This document shows, piece by piece, positions 1 to 12,342 of a DNA stretch of 64,000 nt; position 1 is the first letter of the stretch, and each line of letters starts with the position of its first letter. A program made the position numbers and the translations under genes. Under the pieces are notes generated by a model, which was not told the origin of the DNA, did not search any database, and worked only from the letters and a program-made list of their open reading frames with translations. Origin of the DNA: Puccinia triticina. Lineage: Eukaryota > Basidiomycota > Pucciniomycetes > Pucciniales > Pucciniaceae. Location: positions 3,508,001 to 3,572,000 of the forward strand of contig NC_070559.1 in NCBI RefSeq assembly GCF_026914185.1, in the 5' to 3' direction.

Positions 1-300
1 ACAAGTGGTGTCAGAAGATACTAAATACAGGCAAAAAGTGGGGTGAGAAATGAAAGATGATGTCATACTAATTAATGCAAGGAGCGCATAAACGAAGCGG
101 GGAATGTCAAATACAGAGGTAATTCATGCAAGGGGTGCATGAGTGGTGTCAGACTAATGCAAGGAGTGCAGAAATGGGGTCAGAAGACTGCATGCAGCTG
201 CAAGGGGTGCATAAATGAAGCGGGGACATGTCAAATACAGAAGAAATGGGGTTGGTCCCCTGCATATGCAGTGGAGATAAGAGGGATAGAAAAGAGTATG
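1..300. repeat. Degenerate direct repeats
   Basis: Short related phrases recur: a GCAAGGRGTGCA core at about 77, 128, 161 and 200, 'GAAGCGGGG' at about 94 and 216, and 'GTCAAATACAG' at about 106 and 230. The spacing is irregular, so this looks like a decayed minisatellite or the edge of a repeat that starts left of the window. No coding potential is seen. Confidence 0.5.
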
Positions 301-786
301 TGTTTGGCTGGGGCTGAGTATGTGTATACCTGGGAAAGGTGACTTGAGGGGTGTGACAGGTTGATGACTGGGGCTGGCTGTGTCCATGAGGGTCCAAGAG
401 GGTGTAACTTCCAATCCAGTGGGGTTCCAGTGACGCTTCCAGTGGTGACTAGGGGTAAAATTGGCCGTAGAATCCATTTCTGAGGTCCATTTGGTGGTAT
501 CTTGAGGCCTAGGGTGAGTAAATATATGTATGAGGAAAAACTTTTGACTTTTCACTTTTCCGTCTACCACAACGTGAGTGAAAGTCTTACAAAATTCCAT
601 TTTCTTGACACTTAAACAGTGCACTCTTTTGGCTATTGCTAAATATCTTGATCCTGGCACAGGCAAATATCTATCAGTGAAAGACAAATCTGGACTCCAT
701 TGAACTCAATGGCTCTCCTGACCACAAGGCTTTGTTTGCTGGCACTCCCAACCCAGCCAGCCATTGAAAAAAGTCCAACCAGGATC

Positions 787-973
787 CTTATTGTACGTGA
801 GTAAAATAGGATGTCAAATAACAATCACACACTTTTTAGAGCAGAGGGGAATTTCCTGATGAGTGATTTATGAACTGTTTTTCCCTTGTATACCCAGTCA
901 ATGTGCTCCTTTGGTAAAACAATTCTGTGATTGGTGTGTGATTCTTCACCCCATTTTACTTGCGTACAATAGG
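787..973. repeat. Imperfect inverted repeat (possible MITE remnant)
   Basis: The left arm (about 787-832) and right arm (about 933-973) are reverse complements with several mismatches. They share TATTGTACG, AGTAAAAT and ATCACACAC blocks in the same order. The inner 100 bp is AT-rich and shows no gene. A decayed foldback or MITE element is the simplest reading. No target duplication could be assigned. Confidence 0.4.
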
Positions 974-989
974 GTGAAAAATTACAAAC

Positions 990-3900
990 CAATCAGAAAC
1001 TGTTCAGACCAGAGGGCAATGTCCATCAGAATGGCTTCTGAACAATTTCATCCTCATGTATGGTACTTGAATTGGCAATATAGAAATGGAGCTACAAATA
1101 AGTTGAAGTAGAATTCAGTACAAATTCACTAGGATTCAATGATAGTTAGGATCAAATAATTGCACATAATTCCATAAGTAGGTTGGCCTGTAGTTCTTGG
1201 GTTGTGTAGTTCTTGTTAGAATTTTAAATATTTCAGAAAAAACACCATGATGAATCCCAGTGCACTCCAGACAAAAACCAAAATAGAATTTATCTATGGC
1301 AGTGGCACTACCTGGAGAGTGCATCCAAATCTTCCCTGGTGTATATATTGGGCTTAGAAGTGGAGATTATCTAAGTTATTGGAGCTATGAGCCTATGAAA
1401 TGTATGTGAAAGATAGCATGTACCACAGTGGGCTGATCATGAGACTCCCCCAACCAGAAACACCCCACCAGCATCTATCTACCCTTGATTTTTGCACCCA
1501 AGATATTCACTGGTGCAGGTCCTTTTCATTACAGTCAAATGTGTGAAATGGAATACTTATGAAACCACATTACCCCCCATAGTGCATGTGAGTTTTATTC
1601 TACTGTAGTTGGTGCAGGCAAAAATGGTTTTTTGGGGGGCTTACATGCTACATAAAGGAATACCTCACCTGGTTACCTAAATTTTGTGCATCAATCTGCA
1701 TCTGCGAAACTGATATAAAACTAGAATTTTTCTTCAAATGATTACCAGCATTATCAAGCTCATTGAGGCAAAATTTACCTCAATTTATCTATCCTGCCTT
1801 GGCAAAAAGAATTATTCCCATGATCTAGCTGCCAAGCAACCAAGTATAAATTATTCAATCAAGGCTTGCAAAGACTTAAATCTCAGTACACTCAAAGAAC
1901 ATTACAGAGAAATGAAGATCAAGAACATTTTAAGTTGTTTCCTACTTATTCCATATATAAATAGGCCTTGTTTCCTCTTATACACACTCAATAGAAACAA
2001 AATCCCCATCAGTATTCATAGACACTTGGGAAATACCCCTCAAACTGCAAAGTATACAAGTGGCTTGGTGGGTTCTGCAAGGAATGATGGAAGGAATCAA
2101 GTGGAAAATATCCCTGAAACCACATAACTTTCAAGCAGTTCCAGAGGCTTTATAACTACTAGCTATATGTGTATAGAGATAACCTATCCTACCACCTAAC
2201 CCCCTAAGCCACATACCTAATCCACTTTACAGCGGGGTATGCAGATTCATGGGTTTGACTGTAATTCTAAAACAGCATGCAATGTAAAATATACTCATTG
2301 TTAGACAACCAACTTTGGTGTGTAACAGTGAGCCAAAACAGCCTCTTGGAGGATCCCCTCCTGTCCAATGAGGCTGTGTACACCCCCATTCAAAGAGGCT
2401 GGCAATCCTTCCTCATTGAAATAAACTTTTTTTAAATACTGGTGGACTGGGAGGAATCTCTCTTGGCCACCAAGGTCAAATAGCCTCATCCAACAGGACT
2501 TTTGGCCACTGGCTATTGTTTTTGTATGACTGCTCAGACAAGTTTTACCCAAGCTATGAATGCCATTAGACAATCAACAAATGCAACAATAATTGATTTG
2601 ATCTGTCTGCACAAGTTGTGAGTTTCCATTTGTGTACAGATGCTTCATATAAAAATTGGTTTTTTTCCTTGTTTTAATTGACTTCCAGCTTGATAAATAC
2701 CAGCTTCACTTGAAAAAAAAAGTCAAACCAGAAGTTCTTTTTCCCACTGACAGTCTGTGATATCTTTTGATTTGATCAAAGCCATCTGGGTCATCTTGAG
2801 AACAAAACTTACCAGGAAAATAATGGACACCCAGCAAATTCTCCATGTCATCCTCTGGTCTGCCTTGATTTCAGCAGCCATGGGTATCCCACCTGCCTTG
2901 GAAACCACCCTTGAACGCTCAAATCCAGATGTTTCAATCATAAATGAAGTGAGAGAAGCTGCTGGTTGGTTGAGAATCAATTTTTTTCTAATGAGAACCA
3001 ATTATAAATTATTTCTGATGGTTTACCCACATTACTGATTCAATTCTTAAACACTCATACAAGTGAAAAACTGTGTTGAGGAAGGAGAACACACAAATCC
3101 GTCAGAAGATTACTTTTTCCCAAACTCAAGAGTATCAGGTGGAAGATGTCTGCTAGTCAAGGACCTTTCAGCTGGAGCCAAACGTTAGTTCTTCCCTCAG
3201 CTTGCAGAGACTACCTCATGTGAGATCCAGGCTGATGTCTTCTGATTATTGAGATCATAGGTGCACGAAAGAGCTGGTTGCAAAATGAAGGCAAGTTTCC
3301 TTATTTTGAATTCTACCAATGATCATGAACCTTTGCTGTGCCATAGCTTATTGAAGAAAGTTATAATTGGTAGGCAAGGTTAAATTGCTTGAAGAGTATT
3401 CTGAGGAGTTAGATGAACTCCAGAAGGAACTTGAGGCTCAGTTCAAAAGGCTTTTGGATTACGATAGACACAATGAAATCCTGCCCAAGGCAACCACCAG
3501 GGATGTTTTCATGGCACTTGCATGCAAGTGCTTTCACATAACTATCTTGAACAACCCTTTGGTAACTTCTAGGAAGTGGGTCTGGAGTCAGCTCCACACA
3601 AGTTTGTTGTCAGTATGAAGTCATGTGTAACTCGGTTGAATGTCAAACTCATCAATTAGTCTCATCTTCTGCCAACCTCAGGCTAATTTCATCTTCTAAT
3701 TCTGGATGACCTGGCTCTTATTTTCAGCTTCTGAAAAGGATTTCAGATATTTGTGATAGATCCAATATTTTTCAGAACATGATTATGTTCCACATCCAAC
3801 AAAACTGTGTACAATAGTAATACTACTTATGTAAGTGATGATCAATGATCTGTCTCTTTTCTGACAGTGGAAATAAGATTTTTCAGACACCATCATCATT

Positions 3901-4200
3901 GTTTTGCTTATTATGCAATTTCTTTTCTGGAGTGGGATTGCACCATGAGACTGAGGTAGCAACCTCACAACTCAGAAACATATTGAGGACAAGCAAACAG
4001 CTGCTATAAGTGTAAATGGTGGTCAGAACACGCAACCAAAAGGAAAGCAGCAAGGCAACAAGGAGCAAATGACGAGAGTGAGAAGAAATGCTCAGGAAAT
4101 AAGATGACAACAAAGGGGGAGACTAAATTTGCACACATGGAGAAATTGTTTTGAGGTAATGATGTAGATGGAGCGGGTGAGCTTTGTGGTTCCGGGGATG
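990..4200. other. No gene recognised
   Basis: Only short, uncoupled open frames occur here, with no recognisable domain and no convincing exon chain. A short frame at 3367-3618 (+) has a Glu/Leu/Lys-rich heptad-like start that could be a coiled coil, but nothing supports it as a gene. The stretch is best regarded as repeat-derived intergenic DNA. Confidence 0.5.
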
Positions 4201-4239
4201 TAAGTGGGGCTTGTGCGTGGACACACTTATTTTGTTGTT

Positions 4240-6110
4240 TCTGAATTAATGTGAGGTGTTGGCGTTGCCTTTTTCAGCTGGGGGAAGAGGTCTGTACAGT
4301 GGATTGTAGTTTCTCTGGGCCAACAGAAAGTGCAGGAGGGATCCAGGCAACGTTTCCGTTTGCGAAGTTGATGGTTCGGGGGAATGGCCTGATAGAATCT
4401 GGGTGATGACAGAGGACTGAAGGATAGGGACCCAGGAGAATTGAAATTTGTTGGGCATGGGATTTTCAGCAGATTCAATCGGGTGAGTCAGTTGATCATA
4501 AATCTTTGTCCAGCTGTCCTTGTTGGGATGTTTTCTCCGCTTGGTTGCTTCATCCGCGATCCTGTTGGCCAGCTCGTTTCCCCTGACTCCAGAATGTGGT
4601 GGGCACCAACCACAAGTAATCTGTGCATCAGCAAGCAGCTGTTGCCAGACGTCCACCATTTTGAGCAGACATTGTGGCCGGGTTTGGTCGCCCCTGGAGG
4701 ATGCATCCGCTCCACAACACCTCTGTTTTGGTTGAATATGCCTTGCTCCAAGTTGCTGACAACAGGGGAGGCAGAACCATTTTGATTGGCTCTAATGCCA
4801 GTAACAAGCCTACTGGCTGACTTTTGGTAATTGATTTGAGGGTTGAGGTTCCCAATCCCAGGCGCGCACAATAACCGAGGTCACAATCAGGCGGACCGCA
4901 GCCGCCGCACGTCCTCGCCACTCCTTGTATGATCCATCCGTGAATATTGCCTGGGAGTGACACTGAGGGGTAAGGCGTCGCAGCATGATTCTACTGCCAG
5001 CTTCGCTTGCTCTTTTGTTGCTGACATGTTCATATGAGAGAGTTGCCTCTTGTCAGTCTCACATGATGGGCTATATCGAATGAACATCCCCTGGACAGTG
5101 CCCCCCCTTATTGTTAATGAGGAACAGCTCCATGGTCGGAGGGGAATGGGGTGCAATCCAGTTTGCTTCCCTTGTCCCTCTGCCACATGGGATATCCTGC
5201 ACCCTGGAGTTGCCCGATCTGATTGCATGCGTTCTGGCAATACAGCTTAGGCTGCGAGCCTGGCTTTCAAGATGCATTTCGTGGTCGGGCGGACAGCCAA
5301 ATTTGCTTGGTGCCAAACAATTTAAGTCAACTTGAATGCGCCTGAGGTGCAGGTTGCCAAGCAGTCCTCAACTTTCTCGACAACAGTTCTGACTTTGCTA
5401 TGATTTAGCTGGAAGCCCAAACAGGTGCCCCACAGGTGATAAGAGGACCGACAAGGGCGGCCATCACTTAAAGTGATCCTTGCCGCTAAATCCTCATGTG
5501 TTTTTCATGGCGCTCCAGACTCGGTGAACGTTTTTGTGATTCATTCTGAAACCATTTCAAAGTTGACAGATTAGTTTAACTTTGGGGTTTCACAGAATCC
5601 CTAGCCACATAGCCGTCCAGGCTTTCTTGAGGCTTTGCTTGCCTAATACAAAGGTGGTATCCGGAAGGACCTTTCTAGAGCACCAGATGAATTGGACTTT
5701 CTTCTTCTCAAAGATACATAGCCCCATACCTTGAACCCCACTTCAGCGGGAGGGCTGCCTCCAAAGTCAATTCTGGAAATGGAACTTGGGGACCTGGCAG
5801 CCACAAGGTGTACAACATCATTGATGCAACCTATTGTCACCTTCTCACCAATCGAGAACGGTTTGGCGAATAATTTGTTGTGGCACATAGTGTACAGTAT
5901 CATTGAGAGAGGGGAGCCCTGGGGAACCCCTATAGCCGCATCAAACTGGGGGGAAATACAATTATCTATCCTAGTTTGACGGCCCGCCAAAAAGGATTCC
6001 ATGATCCCAATTCGGTATGCCGGGCACTTCTTCAGGTAAGAGGCTATCCAGCAGATAAGGCGTTACAGACCGGTAAGGTGGCTTGACATCAGGGAAAATA
6101 ATGGGCAGGG
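4240..6110 (-). pseudogene. Decayed non-LTR (LINE) retrotransposon ORF2: RT and RNase H
   Basis: Read right to left, the segment at 6002-5643 matches the reverse-transcriptase palm. It has GVPQGSPLSMILY (motif with the conserved QGSPLS) and then GCINDVVHL, where the usual F/YxDD is replaced by a non-catalytic IND. Further along, at 4659-4400, a segment with CGWCPPHSGVRGNELANRIA is the RNase H3/H4 region typical of Tad-like fungal LINEs. The frames between are broken and the order RT then RNase H is kept, so this is a dead copy. No poly(A) tail, target-site duplication or ORF1 was found. The missing catalytic aspartate and scattered stops argue against activity. Confidence 0.75.
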
Positions 6111-9100
6111 AGTGCAGAAACTGAATGTTAGTTTGATTTGATGATATTGGGAACAGCAGAGATCAAACTCAATTTCAGAAGAGGGGGTCCAAGTAGATGC
6201 TGAGTTCAGCAGCACTCAATTTGCATTACAAACGGACTGAAATCTGTCTGCCTTTCGAACATCAGCCAGGCCTGAAGAGATGCACAGGCCAACAGAAACC
6301 ACTTTCTCCAATAGACAGGGCAGAAAGACAACCAGGGGGGAGAAACCAAATCAACTATTAAGACCAGGCCCCCCAGACCAAAAGCATTGACCCTGCAATG
6401 AGACCAGGAAAGGAAGAGGGAGGAGTAATGAATGTAGGGCTCACTGAGTCTCTCCATTGACAGTGGAGGAGCCATTGGAACCACTGTTGGTGGCGCTGGG
6501 ATCACGGGGAGGCGCTGACAAGTCTGTGATTTCTGGTCAACAAAGGAGAGAATCGCGTGTTGGTGGTTGTGTTGTGATGTCAGTCAGTCAAACAACTGAT
6601 TCGGAAATTGGGTAATGCAGCGTGAAGGGTCTTCATGGATTGATGATCACCCAATCATCAATCAAGCATTAGTGAACGGCGAGACAAAAGATTGATGGAG
6701 TAAAGAATCGATGAAATTCATGTTCTAATTATTGCTCGGATTGATCACCGTTCTTTAATTGAGAAGTGAAATAACACATACTATGTTCATCGCGCTCTCG
6801 ATGCTGGTGTGTAGACGCCAGTCCAAAACAATCTAAATTGCTGGCTTCCGCAAAGGACATAATATCTTGGGTCAGCTGATGGCTCATTGGGAGTTGAACA
6901 GCAGAGAGTATAGAAAAGAAACCAATGATGCTTTCTATATTGAATTTATTTCTGGAAAACACAAGTGCATTTGTCTGATTGATCAGCCAATCAACAAATC
7001 AGGTGATCGATGAATCGATCGTACAGCAAATGGAGGCAAGAGAGACAGGAAGGATTTTACCGTTCACATTCTCAGTACTAGTGTGTGTTATGATAACAGG
7101 TACTTGCAAAGAAACTCAGCGGTCAAGCTTTGCTTTCCAGTTGGAGATTGCTGTTCGGCTTTTGATCAGGCGATCAATACCTGCCAACAGGAGGTGAAAA
7201 AACAAGGGAGATAAGGTGTGACACCAAGACGGTGACTATCATGGAACCGGAGAGTGAGGTGAAGTTGAGAAGAGGGAAAGAGACCAGAGTGAGCTGTGGT
7301 GATCGGAGAGAATGTTTTTTCTTTGTTGATGGGTGACCCGGTGCAAGGCCAATTGGCGGCAACTTTTATGTACATGTTTGAGAAAGCCCAAATGGGGTTT
7401 GGGTCACACCGCCCAGCCCAAGCTTCAGCTCGCCGATCATGCTGAGCTGGTGCTTGCAAGTGGAGTTGCAGCCGAGTTGAAAAAAAATAAACGTATACAC
7501 CCATTGAGGCACATTTTTCTGATGATGATATCATGGCAGTGGCGTGGGGCCCGGAAATTTTGCACGCTGACAGCTCAGATCAACCCGGTGAAGCACAATG
7601 ATGTTGCACAAAACAATTAATTGCAACATGGGCAATAGCAAAAACCAGTCACTTCTGTGGGATGGGAGCCTGCTAAAATTCTATCCATCAACTTTTTCAC
7701 CAATAGGGATGCTGACTTGAGGGATCGGTCACCGTAAAACAGCCAGTGGGAGAGATGAAGACACACTCAACTAGCTCTACGTATTCATCTCAGCATCTGA
7801 GAGCGAAAAACATGATGTGATAGCATGCACAGTATCCACATTCAAAATGTAGGCACTAGGCCTCATGCACATCATGCACATGAGATCGCTGCCAATGGCA
7901 AAAGAGCTGAAGCATCATGGCAAGAAAACCCCGAAGGGACAAAAGGCAATTACAACATCCTGAAAAAAGCTCCCGGGCAGACCCCTTGACTTTGGGAGTC
8001 CCGGGGATGTGAAACTAGATCATGTCAGTGGAGCTGTGAAGTACAAGTTCATAAGGGCAAGCGTGTCGATGCGAATTCAGTGAGGAGGACTGTGATTTTC
8101 CGCTCAGCGACATTGAATTGGAGAAGGATATATGGACCTATGGTGTAATCAAGTTACGAAACTCAAGTTCAGCTTGTCTGCGAAACCTCATCAGGAAAGG
8201 AGAAAACACTGGACCTGAGGTGTGTGACACTTTGCAGGGGATGTTGCGGGCAGATCCTTGCATCAGCAGAGAAGAAGCTTAATTCCGAAAATGTGTGCTT
8301 TGGCTTGCAATCTGATTGACATGAGAGTGCAAAGAGACTCACCAAGCGACATGGGACAGACAAATTATGCTATGAGCTGCTTAAAAATGGCAAAGTGATC
8401 ATCCTACCGTGAGGCGGCTGTTGACGCAGTTGTTAGGTTTCCCGAGCTGCAGAAGGTGTGCCTCTTTTGGATCCCTTGCATATGAGTGTATGGATATGAC
8501 TAGTGATCCGTCTATCGTGTGTGTAGTGCGAGGGGCCTGTCAACACATTCAACCTTTTTTGTCGCTGCTGAGGATCAGGCGGGGAACAAGCTGAGTGACC
8601 ATACTGGAAGTATGCAGGTCCAATGCGCTGCCTTCAGCTTTGGGAGTTGGCAACGTTGGATCTTGATGGAGATGATTAGTGGAGAAGCACACCTTAATTT
8701 CATTGAAGCTTGTTGGAAAGGGTTTTAAGTGAAAGACAGGACGTATTAAGATATCTGCAAGGAGCTTTTGCCAAATTTTACGCTTGCGTGGAGTGATTGC
8801 ATGGACGGGGTTCCTTGGGCAAAATGAGCAAAATTATAAAATACACATACTCTTCCTGATCATCCATACTTTGTGACAGGCATCTGAAGGAACAAATTTG
8901 ACTGGACAACACGCCAGAGGTTGGGATTTTCTGTTAGGGATGCGGTGGATCCGTATTACCAACGGCATTTGTTCTCAAAGAGGGCAAGTCTACAAGGTGG
9001 GTTACAAAGAGTTGGAAATAATGGTGAACTGTTTCTGTGAGACCGTGGCTGCCCTATTTTGAACAGTATGCACATTGCAAACCAGGAAGTGAACATCATT

Positions 9101-9390
9101 GAGGTATTGGTACATCAGTTTGGTTGCAGGACATGTGGCTAGACCTGACATGCTGCAGGAGGGAGTCGCATGACTCGGATCATGTATCAAATGCAACGGA
9201 AAACGGTGTTGGGTGTCAGCTTGAGCCAGGGCAACAGAGACCTTTCTGGGCAACAAACTCGAGATGTTTGTCGCATCCAAGATTTGGTGGCAATTGTTGA
9301 ATAGGTGAGGATCTCGGCCGCGGTTACCTCAACAAGATTTCCGCCTGGGTTAATAATGCTGGCAAGGTGGTGAGATCCTCCGGCCTAAAA
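6110..9390. other. No gene recognised
   Basis: Short open frames on both strands lack domains, exon chaining or codon structure. Some segments, such as 6640-7160, are rich in TGATCGATT-like words, which look like simple decayed repeat DNA. Nothing here supports a functional annotation. Confidence 0.45.
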
Positions 9391-9399
9391 ATAGCTGTG

Positions 9400-9435
9400 T
9401 GTCATGAAAACGTACGCGCGTACGTTTTCATGACA
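9400..9435. repeat. Perfect palindrome, copy 1
   Basis: The core is GTCATGAAAACGTACGC followed directly by its exact reverse complement (34 bp, 9401-9434), with one extra complementary pair (T/A) outside. There is no spacer. It lies about 650 bp upstream of the plus-strand OB-fold-like gene. The same 34 bp occur at 15612 and 22913. Flanks of the three copies are unrelated, so this is not one larger repeat. Confidence 0.95.
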
Positions 9436-10086
9436 AGACCACGACCACCCACGCATAGTTGTGGGCAGAGGGTCATCTTTGGTGTTTGGCACCTACCATG
9501 CAGCTTTTTTGACGTAAGATTGATGCAGCCTCAAGCCGTCTGGCATTGTTGGTTGACAAAGGCCTCAAACATGTTAAATTGGTTTGGAAAATGTGTTGGT
9601 CGACTGAATGCTGTAGAAAAATAATGGACAACCAACAAACAGTGTAGTCCATCTGGCCGCGGCCGTCAGAGTAGTGTTTGGTTTAACAAACCACCATCCT
9701 TTCTGCCCTGCCCAAACAAATGCCCCACACACCAAACAGCAGCCATTGTATTGATCTTACCTGGGTTCCCTTTGGAATCCCCGGTTGAATGCCCAGACAT
9801 TGTTTGGCTCATAAGCTCCATCAAAACAAACTCCTTGGTAGTGGTGGTACATTTGGCTGGGTGGGGGGCCAATTGCTGCAGCTGTGCTCCCTTTGTGTGA
9901 AAAGTCAAAGGGGGAAAGCAGCCGCTGGGATCTGGTGTTACGGTGACAAAATCTTGTAGACATGATCCTCCTGAACTGACTTAAAGGCCAGGAAAGATGA
10001 AGCTCTGGCCCACATCATCCCCCCCGTAGCCTCGTCCTCATCTCTCGAATTGCCCGATTAGTTTGCCTTTTTGCAAAACTGATGTG

Positions 10087-10984
10087 ATGTTTGAGATATC
10101 CGGAAACCTCCACATTTCTCTTGCTGAGATCTCTTCAATTCATGGCGCGTCAGATCATACAATCCATCTTACTAGTGTGATTAGTTCCCCTGACATCGTC
10201 CAACACAGTGAATATTCAGAACTCTCCAAATTCCACATCATTCTGCAGTCGAATAGTCCATACCCTCCTCCTTTTATGCATGAACCAGAGACAGAGATCT
10301 TCTTCACTGGGCACCTCGTTGCTAGTATGGTAGGTAGTATCCCGGTGATTGTCGTGGGAAAAGGAAAGTGGGTGGTCCACTGTGGCCAACACTTCGAGCT
10401 GGTTGAGGAATTTCACAAGGCCCGCGTCTGGGGATCTGGATATGTAACGGGTGTCAATTATAACCGGACCGCTTTTCGACGAATTTATGTGACTGTTCAG
10501 GACCCATCTACCAAGCCGGTGTGTAGTCTGATCAGTCAGAGGGTGTGAGTTTATTATATGTTTTGGCTGATCATGACCTCATGTTACCTCATTTCAGGGA
10601 GCCCGCATACGACTTCTTGCCTGGGACTCGGAGGTTTTGGATCAGATGCGTCAGCTCAAACGTGGGGACTGGATCAAGTTTGGCGGGAAGGTTGGGATTG
10701 ATGCGTACAAGGACCTTCACATTGCGGAAACAACAGTATGTTATTGGCTCTACATCAGCATTCCTCTCATCCTGATAATGCCTTGTTAACCGGGAATGCT
10801 GCACTTTTGGAAGGTCAACACCATGGACCTCTTGGGACGATCAGAATCAACTCGATATTTCCTCAGGCCTGATCCCAAAAAGATCCAAATGTTGAGAGTA
10901 GACGATTGGGCCCTCAAGAAGCTGCAAAAGAAACAACAAGGCAAAAAGAGATCATCCCAGTCATCCTTGCTTAGATTTCAATAA
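10087..10984 (+). CDS. Spliced OB-fold-like protein of unknown function
   Basis: Three exons (10087-10542, 10598-10735, 10814-10984) join in phase through 55 and 78 nt GT-AG introns to give about 254 residues. I do not recognise the family. The stretch ARIRLLAWDSEVLDQMRQ and the following GDWIKFGGKV resemble strands of a single-stranded nucleic-acid-binding OB fold, and a second such region may precede it. The C terminus is strongly basic (KKLQKKQQGKKR), which fits nucleic-acid binding. The start chosen is the first in-frame ATG; a splice acceptor-like TTAG lies just upstream, so an extra 5' exon is possible. A poly(A)-signal-like AATAAAAAC follows the stop. The function as a DNA-binding accessory protein of the neighbouring transposon block is inference only. 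Confidence 0.6.
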
Positions 10985-10989
10985 AAACA

Positions 10990-12340
10990 ATCACATTTCT
11001 ATCATATTTGACCTTTCCGAGTTCCAGAATAAAAACCACTTATTTCAACAGTGGACTTCCCTCTTGTTATTCATCCATTCATTGCCTCTTTTTCCTCGAT
11101 GCTGCTAAGAAAAACGTATGAAAATGTATCTTAAATCAAAACTAATCCTTAGTTTTACTCGTAAACCGCCGCCATGCTTGTGATATCTCAAGCGCTCTTT
11201 TCTGTGGATTAACTGTCATGTTTACTGTGTTTCTCCATCTTCTTCACACGAGATAGGTCAAAATTGTCGTGCCTGCAACCCACCGTTGGTTTGGGAATCC
11301 CAAGGGGTAAACTTGCAGCCTACTTCCATAGTAAAAGCCTGCCTGATCACATTACAGCTGACCGCCAGGGCGGACATAATCGGACATACAGGCTGGCACT
11401 GTAAACTGCAGAGTACACTGTAATTCTCCCGCGCAGCAAGTGTGGCCACTCAACTTCACTGCGCGCCTCCTTCAACCCCGATCTCCCCTGGGGGGGACTA
11501 TCGAGAAGAAGCGGTGGTGAATCATGATTCACTGACTTCAACAGTTCATGATTGACTCTCAACTTATTTGATGAGTTCTCACTTGAGTAGATATACGTTT
11601 TAATGATTTGATTTTCCTTTTTTTACAAGTTCATGAGTTTCTTGGGATAAGAGTGGATGGTCGAGCACCACCAGGCCTCAAGAAAGAGGAAGGTTCTAGT
11701 GGTGACCATTCCATGCGCTCACTGGTATGTAAAATCATGATTTATGTCTCATTGATGTGTGACACCGGGGGGGAGGGCTAACAGCAGAAGTTCTGGTGCT
11801 TTGAGAAGGTGTTTTGGATGGCGGCACAAGTTGGATCTCTCCTTGCCGGGGCAGGCAGGTCACCCTTCAAAAGGGGGGGGCGGATAACAATTTTCACATG
11901 TTTACTCTGTATTGGGTGAGACTTATGCGAAACTTATCACAAAAGTGTGTCCTCCTGTTACACAGCGAGGTATCAAGGTGTGAGTGCAAGCAAGACAAAT
12001 CTGGTGGATTGTGGGGAGAAGAAAATCAGCGGAGGTCATGGGCGTTTTTACTCTCAAATGATTTCTCAAATCCAAAATTGGCATTCGGTTCCATCTGACA
12101 TAAGGATAGCTCCACGGTTTGGAATTCCCCAAAAGACAACATTTTGAATGGAAGTCATAATTTCGGATGGTGAAAGTTACCATGAACCAAGTGAAACAAA
12201 AGAGACGGGTGTTTCACATTGCTTGCAACATGAGAGAAGCCCACACAAGAAGCATAACAAAATAGGATATGTAGGCAGGTCGGTTGAGGTCGGATAAGGA
12301 AGTAGGGAATGGGGGATCACAAACTACAAAATGAAGCTTG
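10990..12340. other. No gene recognised
   Basis: This is the spacer between the end of the OB-fold-like gene and the stop of the minus-strand unknown gene. It contains only short unsupported frames and AT-rich stretches. No inverted repeats or domain matches were seen. Confidence 0.4.
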
Positions 12341-12342
12341 CC

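Noticed and set aside
4441..4785. Plus-strand frames over the LINE
   Set aside because: They mirror the minus-strand RNase H coding region and have no domain.
10063..10086. Upstream start of the OB-fold-like gene
   Set aside because: The codon at 10063 is TTG; the first in-frame ATG is at 10087. An extra 5' exon remains possible but is not shown.
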